Shown here piece by piece: positions 23,397 to 29,295 of a stretch of DNA of 29,295 bases. Position 1 is the stretch's first letter. Each line of letters opens with the position of its first letter. The DNA is from an uncultured bacterium. GTDB taxonomy: Bacteria; Verrucomicrobiota; Kiritimatiellia; RFP12; UBA1067. The stretch is taken from assembly GCA_902779075.1 (NCBI GenBank), contig CACZAK010000137.1:1-29295 (forward strand). Reading direction: 5' to 3'. The notes below the pieces were generated by a model. That model was not told where the DNA came from, made no database searches, and worked only from the letters and a program-made list of their open reading frames with translations. The translations under genes were made by a program, and so were the position numbers.

Positions 23397-24713
23397 TCAA
23401 GATTTAGTAGTAGACGGCGCGGGGTCTTTCAGCAGATCATGCATAGACTGCTTGAACTGGACGATATCCCTTGGTTCCGTTGGCGGAAAGCGCTTCATGG
23501 CCTGGCGTGTCTCAGCAATCAGGTTTTCGTTGTGCCGCACAAGGTGCTCAAGCAGCCCGTCGGCGGATGGATCCGGCGGACGTTTTCGCAAATCGTAGGA
23601 GGAGAATGAACGCTTCTCAAGGGGAAAGTATATGCGCTGGTCGTCATCCACCGCACGGAATTCCCGCTCGTTCCACGACTTGCAGACGCGGACACAACGG
23701 GCGTAGTCAAATCCGAGCCGTCCCGCCTCTGGGAGCGCAACGTGGGTCACCACACCGAAACCCCAGTCCGGCTTCATCTCCAGAAGGCTCACGAATACGT
23801 GACCCACGGGTCGAGACGCCGTCCATTCTTCAAAAGCCCGGCATGCGGCGACCCAGTCGGTGCGCAGCCAAGGCAGTCGTTCATCGTTACCCTGATGGGA
23901 CGACCGGCCCTGCTCCAGTTCCTTGAGGATGAGCTCCTGGGGTTTCGGCCAGTAGGAGCCGAACGGACGGTAGTAGTTGCCTCCGCCCTCGTAGAGTGCG
24001 CGGACAATGCCCTCCGGCATGAGCGCGTGCTCGCCAAGATAGAGCACACGGGTGAACTTAATCGCATGAGGGTCCTTCGACTTCGTGCGGAGGTAGACTG
24101 TGCCCGGTTTCATGTCCGCCGCACGGACAAAGGCAAGGCTCGTTAGTTGCGACTTGACTCCCTGTTCGGTTTCAGCCCGTGCGTGATCTTTTCCATTGAC
24201 CTCGAAGAGTCGGAAATAAGGGAATTCGCCTTTCGTCTGCGACAGCCGGACACCCCAGACGAAACTGCCGGACAACGTTCCATCCGTCCCGACGGCGAGG
24301 TGGTTGGCAAGAATCTCGCCCATCAAGGTGGCTGCGTTGGCTGTCACCGCGAACCCGCGGGGGTCGCGAAGTGTCACACAGGCAGCGGCATCCTGTCGGT
24401 TCAGGGGCGTCACATCGGTCGAGTCGAATACGCGGCGGGAGGCGGATTCGATGACAAATCCCGTAACAGGGTCGTTCTGGAACTCCTCGACGGCCCCGGT
24501 CACGGCCTTCATGATCTCGATGCCCTTGTCCTTCTTGCAGGCTGGGTCGTACTTGACGAGGGCGCGGAAGTTCCCCGCGTTGAGCCATGTGCGGTTCGGG
24601 TCCCTGCACGCAAGCGTGCAGGTCTCGGCGGGATAGTGTCCGTTCGCCGCGTCAATGCGTCCGACCTTGAATGTGGCCGGGATGAAAAGCCTTTCTTCTT
24701 CCTGGGATGGCAT
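23397..24713 (-). CDS. cytoplasmic protein of unknown function, divergent from a MoxR/VWA pair
   Basis: 438 residues with no signal peptide or membrane segment. I recognise no family. It is rich in aromatic and charged residues. The first half has repeated strand-like segments (RLFIPATFKVGRIDAANGHY, TGFVIESASRRVFDSTDVTP, FAVTANAATLMGEILANHLA). The middle has a GEHALMPEGIVRALYEGGGNYYRPFGSYWP segment, and the C-terminus is a predicted helical tail (LLEHLVRHNENLIAETRQAM). ATG 24711-24713 has AAAGGA 5 nt upstream. Its TTGACG-N17-TATAAT promoter abuts the -35 of the AAA+ gene promoter, so the three genes are probably co-controlled and may form one system. It could be a substrate, adaptor or regulator of the MoxR/VWA pair. 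Confidence 0.75.
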   Translation of the reverse strand: MPSQEEERLFIPATFKVGRIDAANGHYPAETCTLACRDPNRTWLNAGNFRALVKYDPACKKDKGIEIMKAVTGAVEEFQNDPVTGFVIESASRRVFDSTDVTPLNRQDAAACVTLRDPRGFAVTANAATLMGEILANHLAVGTDGTLSGSFVWGVRLSQTKGEFPYFRLFEVNGKDHARAETEQGVKSQLTSLAFVRAADMKPGTVYLRTKSKDPHAIKFTRVLYLGEHALMPEGIVRALYEGGGNYYRPFGSYWPKPQELILKELEQGRSSHQGNDERLPWLRTDWVAACRAFEEWTASRPVGHVFVSLLEMKPDWGFGVVTHVALPEAGRLGFDYARCVRVCKSWNEREFRAVDDDQRIYFPLEKRSFSSYDLRKRPPDPSADGLLEHLVRHNENLIAETRQAMKRFPPTEPRDIVQFKQSMHDLLKDPAPSTTKS

Positions 24714-24739
24714 CGCGTCCTTTCAAGATTGCAGGCTGG

Positions 24740-24768
24740 ATTATACCTTATTCCTCACTGTGCGTCAA
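24740..24768 (-). promoter_or_regulatory. strong sigma70-type promoter for the 438-residue protein gene
   Basis: Minus-strand TTGACG (24763-24768), 17-nt spacer, TATAAT (24740-24745). The 5' leader would be only about 20 nt and includes the SD. Confidence 0.8.
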
Positions 24769-24797
24769 TTGCGGATTCGGGGTTGTTTTGGTATACT
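24769..24797 (+). promoter_or_regulatory. sigma70-type promoter for the MoxR/VWA operon
   Basis: TTGCGG (24769-24774), 17-nt spacer, TATACT (24792-24797). Its -35 box is immediately adjacent to the -35 of the opposite promoter (24763-24768), leaving no gap. Confidence 0.75.
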
Positions 24798-24822
24798 GCC
24801 GTCCGTTTCAAAAGGAGACGAG

Positions 24823-25965
24823 ATGGAAGAGGAAACGAAAATAACGGCAGGGCTAGACATGCACAACCGCGTCACCGGAGCGCAGCTGGAGCATCTGGTC
24901 AAGCTGCAGCTCAGGGCAATTCGGGAAAACCCGAACATCGCGATGGTCCTGCCGCCGCTGATGGTGTGGGGCGCACCAGGTCTGGGGAAGTCCAGCATCC
25001 TGCGGCAGGCGGCACGCGCCGAGGGCATCGGATTCATCGACGTGCGCCTCGCCCAGCGCGAGCCGGTGGACATCCGGGGACTGCCGGTGCCGGGTCCGGA
25101 CGGCGTAAAATGGCTCGTCTCGAGTGACTGGCCACGCGACCCCGCGAGCCGCGGCATCATCCTCTTCGACGAGATCACGGCAGCGGACAGGTCGCTCCAG
25201 GTCGCCGCCTACGAGTTCATCCTCGACCGGCGTCTGGGCGAGCTCTACAGGGTGCCGGACGGCTGGTACATCTGCGCGGCGGGCAACCGGACGGAGGACC
25301 GCGCCGTGGCCGCAACCATGAGCTCGGCGCTCGCCAACCGGTTCATGCACGTCGAACTCGGCGAAGACGTGGAGAGCTGGGTCGCGTGGGCGCGCCGAAA
25401 CGACGTCAGCCCGCATGTCGTCGGATTCCTCCGCTTCCGTCCCGCGATGCTCTTCAACCAGAGGGGCGAGAACCTCGAGCGCGGCTGGCCGTCGCCCCGG
25501 TCGTGGGAGCGCGTGGCCCGCATGCTCGAGGTGATGAAGGACGAGTCGGAGGATCTCGTCCGGCACATGGTCTACGGGCTTGTGGGCAACAGGGCCGGCG
25601 TCGAGTTCATGGAATTCCTGAACACGAGCCAGTCCTTTGCGGACGTTCTCCAAATGATGCGAAGCGAATCGGCCCCGGTCAAGGTTCCAACCCGCGCGGA
25701 CATGAAGTACGCGCTCTGCTCCGCCGCCGCCTACTACGTGTGGCGCGGCTCGGACGCGGCCGACGCGAAACGGCTGCTGGACGGCTTCTTCCGCATCTCC
25801 ATGGCCTTGACGAGCGACTTTGCCTCCATGCTCATGATGGACGCAATGGAGGGCACGCGGACGGTCACCAAGAAGGAGGCCTGCGAAAAGCTCTACTCCC
25901 ACCCGTCGTTCAAGACCTGGCAGGCACAGCACGGCGCCGCGCTGCGAAAGTACATAACCGTGTAG
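24823..25965 (+). CDS. MoxR-type AAA+ ATPase
   Basis: 380 residues from ATG 24823 with AAAGGAG 6 nt upstream. Walker A GAPGLGKSS is near residue 50, Walker B IILFDEIT near residue 115, the sensor 1 region ICAAGNRTED near 150, and an arginine-containing SSALANRFMHVEL follows. This is the arrangement of MoxR/AAA_5 ATPases that act as chaperones with a von Willebrand A partner, often inserting metals or remodelling complexes. The C-terminal part contains a helical lid (LRFRPAMLFNQRGENLERGW). The VWA/metallopeptidase gene starts 8 nt after the stop, so the two form an operon. The ATP-driven step probably acts on, or through, that partner. Confidence 0.92.
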   Translation: MEEETKITAGLDMHNRVTGAQLEHLVKLQLRAIRENPNIAMVLPPLMVWGAPGLGKSSILRQAARAEGIGFIDVRLAQREPVDIRGLPVPGPDGVKWLVSSDWPRDPASRGIILFDEITAADRSLQVAAYEFILDRRLGELYRVPDGWYICAAGNRTEDRAVAATMSSALANRFMHVELGEDVESWVAWARRNDVSPHVVGFLRFRPAMLFNQRGENLERGWPSPRSWERVARMLEVMKDESEDLVRHMVYGLVGNRAGVEFMEFLNTSQSFADVLQMMRSESAPVKVPTRADMKYALCSAAAYYVWRGSDAADAKRLLDGFFRISMALTSDFASMLMMDAMEGTRTVTKKEACEKLYSHPSFKTWQAQHGAALRKYITV

Positions 25966-25973
25966 AGGCTTAA

Positions 25974-27242
25974 ATGGAAAGGGACTTTGCCACCCGCAAG
26001 ACCGCAGCTGCGGAGCTTCTTTCGCAGGATCGGCAGAAACTGCTCGTCAGAATGCCGTTCATCGGCGGCCTCCTGATGCGGCTGGACCTTGTGCCGGTCT
26101 GCGACCCCCGGCTGGAGACGGCGGCGACGAACGGCGACTGCGTATTCGTCGACATCGACTTCTACGGCAGGCTCAACCCCGCCGAACGCCTCTTCGTGCT
26201 GGCGCACGAAGCCTGGCATTGCGCACTCCTCCATTTCATGCGGCGACAGGGACGCGCCCCCGACCGCTTCAACGCGGCCGCCGACCTCGAAATACACTTC
26301 ATCCTCACGGATGAAGGGATGAAGGCCCCGTTCGTCCTGCCGCATCTGCCATCGTGGAAAGGTCTTTCCGCCGAGGAAATCTACGAACGCCTGCCGAAGG
26401 ACTACGCAGAAAAAGGAATGCCGCAGAACTCGCGCGGCGGCGAATCCGCCAACCCCGGCGCCGAAACGCCCAACCTCAAACGCGAAGCGGCTGGCAAGGG
26501 ATTCGACCGACATCTTCCTCAGGAGGGCGACGACGATGACGAAGGCCAACCGTGTGACCGCGACGCGGACTACGCCCCCCGTATCTGCAGCGGCACCGAG
26601 GAACGCTGCCGCGAACGCCTCACGGCGGCGGCGCAGATGTACGAGCGGACACGAGGTGATCTGCCGGCGGGATTGCGCAGGCTGGTCGACGCGGTCCTCA
26701 AGCCGGAGCTTGACTGGAGGGAGCTGCTCGCGCAGTTCGTGACGAGTTGCTACGGCGGAGACCGGCGCTGGCTGCCGCCCTCGCGACGCCACGTCTGGCA
26801 GGGACTTTACCTCCAGAGTCAGAGGAAGGAACGCCTCCGGGCGACAGTGGCCATCGACACGAGCGGCTCCACTTCAGGCGACCTGCCGCGCTTCTTTGCC
26901 GAACTGACTGGCCTGCTCGGCTCATTCGGCTCGTACGAGCTGACGGTGATTCCGTGCGATGCGGAAGTCGGCAAGGTCGAGCGCTTCGACGACTGTGCGC
27001 CGCCCGAACCGAATCATGCATGGTATGCGGGCGGCGGCGGTGGAACGGACTTCCGTCCAGTGTTCCAGTACATTGAGGACCATCCCGAAATCGATCCCAA
27101 CCTGCTCGTCTTTTTCACAGACGGCCTTGGCCGCTATCCCGAACGTGCGCCGGCCTATCCAGTCCTGTGGTTGCTGACGAAGGGTGGCAAATGCGATGCT
27201 GCCTGGGGTGCCCAGGCGAAACTCTCCAAGTCAGAGTTGTGA
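25974..27242 (+). CDS. DUF2201-like putative metallopeptidase with C-terminal VWA-like domain
   Basis: 422 residues. The N-terminal domain carries HEAWHCALLH near residue 80, an HExxH zinc-binding motif inside LNPAERLFVLAHEAWHCALL, as in the DUF2201 N-terminal putative metallopeptidase. A low-complexity charged linker follows (around residues 150-200: GGESANPGAETPN, EGDDDDEGQ). The C-terminal domain is VWA-like with the MIDAS start VAIDTSGSTSGDLPRF near residue 290, then LTVIPCDAEVG, GGGGTDFRPVFQYI and LLVFFTDGLG. Such proteins are partnered with MoxR ATPases, and the order here (ATPase then VWA, 8-nt gap) is classical. Proteolytic activity is predicted, not shown. It is followed by REP-like elements 20 nt after the stop. 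Confidence 0.88.
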   Translation: MERDFATRKTAAAELLSQDRQKLLVRMPFIGGLLMRLDLVPVCDPRLETAATNGDCVFVDIDFYGRLNPAERLFVLAHEAWHCALLHFMRRQGRAPDRFNAAADLEIHFILTDEGMKAPFVLPHLPSWKGLSAEEIYERLPKDYAEKGMPQNSRGGESANPGAETPNLKREAAGKGFDRHLPQEGDDDDEGQPCDRDADYAPRICSGTEERCRERLTAAAQMYERTRGDLPAGLRRLVDAVLKPELDWRELLAQFVTSCYGGDRRWLPPSRRHVWQGLYLQSQRKERLRATVAIDTSGSTSGDLPRFFAELTGLLGSFGSYELTVIPCDAEVGKVERFDDCAPPEPNHAWYAGGGGGTDFRPVFQYIEDHPEIDPNLLVFFTDGLGRYPERAPAYPVLWLLTKGGKCDAAWGAQAKLSKSEL

Positions 27243-27262
27243 AACCGCCTTGCCCCGCCTCA

Positions 27263-27394
27263 GGTAGGGCGGTCGCCCCGCGACCGCCGCTGGTAGGGGC
27301 CGACCACCGGGCGGCCCGCACGGGGAGAGACCGCGCTTGTCGCGGCCACAACGGGCAAGATGCCCGTTGTCCCAGTTGCGGGCGGGACGCCCGC
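27263..27394 (+). repeat. REP-like palindrome cluster 1
   Basis: Unit 27263-27290 equals the 8421 copy. 27292-27319 has the same GGTAGGG head with different arms (CCGACC...). Further hairpins: a CCGCG-CTTGT-CGCGG stem around 27330-27345, ACAACGGGCA/TGCCCGTTGT with a 3-nt loop (27348-27370) and GCGGGCG/CGCCCGC (27378-27394). They lie just downstream of the VWA gene. Confidence 0.8.
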
Positions 27395-27416
27395 CACCCC
27401 GACATCGGGCCATCAG

Positions 27417-27450
27417 CACGGCGTCCGTCCCGTTCGGCAAGCCACCAACC
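27417..27450 (-). pseudogene. fragment of a LamG/beta-strand surface protein
   Basis: The minus strand reads VVGGLPNGTDAV, matching WCGGLPNGTDAVVCAP in the surface protein at about 28380-28420, also at the nucleotide level. No longer frame surrounds it. Confidence 0.55.
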
Positions 27451-27506
27451 ACTCTGCCCAGCAGCGACCTAAACGATGTCAGGGCTCGTTTGTGCCGAGT
27501 GGACAA

Positions 27507-27700
27507 TCACCGGATGAAAACCGTGAGGCCGTCGCAGGGGATGATCTTGATGCCGGTGCCGTCGGGTTCGATCTTGAAGTTCTTTTTGGTGGCGGCGTCA
27601 AGCGTGAACGTGGCGTTCGGCTGCGAATCCCATGTGACGACGTAGGGCGTCTCGCTCTTCGCAATCGTCCGCAGGTCCGTCCGCCCCGAGAGGACAAAAG
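27507..27700 (-). pseudogene. orphan C-terminus relic (copy B)
   Basis: The minus strand reads SFVLSGRTDLRTIAKSETPY, VVTWDSQPNATFTLDAATKK, NFKIEPDGTGIKIIPCDGLT, VFIR and stops at 27507. It is about 64 codons long and includes the 30-codon segment shared with 23300-23389. It resembles a small beta-sandwich at the end of a secreted hydrolase. Nothing upstream continues the frame past about 27700, where AAATGACAAAGG-type simple sequence begins. Confidence 0.65.
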
Positions 27701-27746
27701 ACAGATGACAAATGACAAAGGCTGGAGGACTTTGGGACTTTGAACC

Positions 27747-27861
27747 GGTAGGGCGGTCGCCCCGCGACCGCCGCTCGGTAGGGCCCGCTCGCCGAGCGGG
27801 CCGAAACGGGAGCGGCCGCGCTTGTCGCGGCCGTGGTAGGGCCGCCTCGCCGAGGCGGCCG
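27747..27861 (+). repeat. REP-like palindrome cluster 2 with exchangeable arms
   Basis: Unit 27747-27774 is the standard element. 27777-27803 has head GGTAGGG and arms CCCGCTCG-C-CGAGCGGG. 27813-27833 is CGGCCGCG-CTTGT-CGCGGCCG. 27835-27861 has head GGTAGG(G) and arms GCCGCCTCG-C-CGAGGCGGC. The cluster ends 11 nt beyond the stop of the surface-protein gene and could help terminate its transcript. Confidence 0.85.
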
Positions 27862-27872
27862 CGGTACGACGG

Positions 27873-29295
27873 TTAGCGCAGGAGGATGAAGAAGCCAGCC
27901 GAACCCAAGTCATATCCGAAGCCGGAGCTGACTTTGAGTAGCAAGCGCCCGGAGGGCGCGCGTCCGCCGACGAACTCCACGGCATTGGCCGTAGGCAGGA
28001 TTTCCGCCGTACCAGTCTTGAATAGCGGGAATCTGCCCGTCACGCCCGAAAGGTCAATGCCTGTCATGTCGATGAGCATCGTGCCGTCAAGGGCATCGGA
28101 CACCGTCAGGTAGCCGACTCCGTCGGGAATAAACCTCGCGCCCTCCGCAAGCGTCAGCGACTTCACCGTGCCATGACCCGAAATGAAGCCGGAAATGGCG
28201 ACCGCGCAGTCCGCGCTGCCATTGATGACGAGATTGGTGAACGCAAGCGCCCCGTCGGCCGCCAGCGCCCCCGCAACCGTGTTCGTCCCGTTGGCGAACG
28301 CGAGGTTGCCGCCGGACACCGTCAGGTTGGCGAACGCAAGTCCGTCCGTCGCGGAGGCCGAAGGAACCCACGGTGCGCACACCACGGCGTCCGTCCCATT
28401 CGGCAGACCGCCGCACCAGTTCGCCGCGCTGTCGAGCGAGGCGTCGTCCGCCTCGTTGCGCCACACCGAGAGCGTGCGCGTGATCGAGGACGCAACCAGA
28501 TCGGTGCCGGAGTGCGAGTAGAAGATCACGCCGGAGACCGCGTCGTAAAGGCCGGCCCTGCCGCCCTTCACGCACGGGATGAAATGGCGCTGGATGCGGC
28601 TCACGCCGTCGGAACCCGTCCGCCAGAGCTTCAGACCATAGAACTTGGAAGCGCCCTCGCCCCACTTGCCGCCGCTACCATGAGCGGCGAACATCCAGAT
28701 CGTCATGCCGGTGTCGCCGGCGGAGACGTTGCTGGGGCTTTGAGCGGTCGTGCCGTCCACGGTTATCGTCATCTGGGAACCGGCGGGGGCCTCAGACACA
28801 ATCAAATGCCTGCCGCTATCCAACGGGATACCAGTCTTGACCTCGCCGCTGCCAAGTGCCTGCCCGCCGATTGTGCCCAGAGCCTGAAGCAGAAGGCAAT
28901 GGTTGTTTCCGATGACGCCGAGCGGGGCGTTTCCGCTGATCCAGTCGATATCCGCCTCGGCCTTCACGCCGGCCCTGCCGTCCACGCCGGTGTCAACCCA
29001 CTGGCTGCCGTTGGATTCGACGTACTCGACGAAGGAGTCCGGCTTGCTCCGATCGACGACCGGCCCCGCCACGAGCGGCGTGCCGGAGCCGGACGAAACG
29101 AACTTGTCGTTCACGCGGTCGTAGAGTCCGACGACGTTGTCCTTGATTCCTGGGACATAGTCGCGCATCAGCACGCCGTTTGAATATATCTTGAGTCCGT
29201 AGAGCTTCGCGGTGCTGTATTCGCCTGCGTTACCTACAGTTCCGCCATAATGTACGGCGAAGATATACAGGTCGGACGGGTTGACGCCGCTTCGG
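27873..29295 (-). CDS. large LamG-like / beta-strand-repeat surface protein, 3' part (runs off the right edge)
   Basis: At least 474 residues, open to the window edge. The visible frame starts ...SGVNPSDLYIFAVHYGG and LYGLKIYSNGVLMRDYVPGI, then VGLYDRVNDKFVSSGSGTPL. This is the end of one concanavalin A/LamG-type module. A second begins FVEYVESNGSQWVDTGVDGR and ends GLYDAVSGVIFYSHSG. After a linker with NWCGGLPNGTDAVV comes a beta-helix-like region of N/G/A/T repeats (LAFANGTNTVAGALAADGAL, TVKSLTLAEGARFIPDG) and a C-terminus GFGYDLGSAGFFILLR. Such proteins are abundant in Kiritimatiellota-type genomes and are presumed surface-exposed or secreted carbohydrate-binding proteins. An ORF-internal GTG at 29172 is not the real start. 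REP-like elements follow 11 nt after the stop. Confidence 0.8.
   Translation of the reverse strand, partial: RSGVNPSDLYIFAVHYGGTVGNAGEYSTAKLYGLKIYSNGVLMRDYVPGIKDNVVGLYDRVNDKFVSSGSGTPLVAGPVVDRSKPDSFVEYVESNGSQWVDTGVDGRAGVKAEADIDWISGNAPLGVIGNNHCLLLQALGTIGGQALGSGEVKTGIPLDSGRHLIVSEAPAGSQMTITVDGTTAQSPSNVSAGDTGMTIWMFAAHGSGGKWGEGASKFYGLKLWRTGSDGVSRIQRHFIPCVKGGRAGLYDAVSGVIFYSHSGTDLVASSITRTLSVWRNEADDASLDSAANWCGGLPNGTDAVVCAPWVPSASATDGLAFANLTVSGGNLAFANGTNTVAGALAADGALAFTNLVINGSADCAVAISGFISGHGTVKSLTLAEGARFIPDGVGYLTVSDALDGTMLIDMTGIDLSGVTGRFPLFKTGTAEILPTANAVEFVGGRAPSGRLLLKVSSGFGYDLGSAGFFILLR

Noticed and set aside
27263..27394. Simple rho-independent terminators
   Set aside because: Stems are GC-rich but lack T-runs, and identical elements occur inside coding sequences, so a repeat family explains them better.

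Overview
The window is GC-rich bacterial DNA dominated by secreted glycoside hydrolases. It also has an ECF sigma / anti-sigma / formylglycine-enzyme-like operon, a very large LamG-type surface protein, and many dispersed short repeats. This combination resembles carbohydrate-degrading Kiritimatiellota (Verrucomicrobiota relatives) from anaerobic or gut habitats. That placement is inferred from gene style, because no rRNA or other marker gene is present.

Layout. Positions 1-6013 (all minus strand) hold the 5' part of a class I mannose-6-phosphate isomerase-like gene, a DUF234-type ATPase with a good sigma70 promoter, a truncated ROK-kinase start, a Tat-exported metallophosphoesterase, and a two-gene XhoI/PaeR7I-like restriction-modification system. 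Positions 6126-9835 hold a GH92 alpha-mannosidase gene broken by two lesions and a collapsed GH106-like relic. Positions 9836-10640 are AT-rich and gene-free: an 8-unit array with an exact 22-bp period, a MITE-like inverted-repeat element and a GH95-like gene relic. Positions 10659-15060 (plus) hold ECF sigma factor, anti-sigma-like protein, FGE-fold protein, a GH5-like glycosidase, and a chimera of a heparinase-like piece with an FGE C-terminus. Positions 15311-20105 (minus) hold a GH95-like gene frameshifted in a CG run and running in frame into a GH39-like hydrolase. Positions 20238-23296 (plus) hold a secreted protein of unknown function translationally coupled to a Prc/Ctp tail-specific protease. 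Positions 23397-27242 hold a divergent cluster: an unknown 438-residue protein facing a MoxR-type AAA+ ATPase and a DUF2201-like metallopeptidase/VWA protein, with two sigma70 promoters whose -35 boxes touch. The right end is a REP-like palindrome cluster with gene debris and the 3' part of a LamG/beta-strand surface protein.

The most notable signal is a family of short REP-like palindromes with a constant GGTAGGG head. Copies sit inside three protein-coding regions, each read through in a different reading frame without a stop, so they add short peptide inserts to an isomerase, a mannosidase and a fucosidase-like enzyme. This resembles the coding palindromic elements of Rickettsia. Other copies form modular clusters with exchangeable palindrome arms at gene 3' ends. 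The window also carries an unusual density of gene relics and rearranged glycosidase genes (GH92, GH106, GH95, ROK, heparinase/FGE), which suggests repeat-mediated churning of a polysaccharide-degradation repertoire. The exact 22-bp palindrome array and the MoxR/VWA/unknown divergon are the other candidates for undescribed biology.
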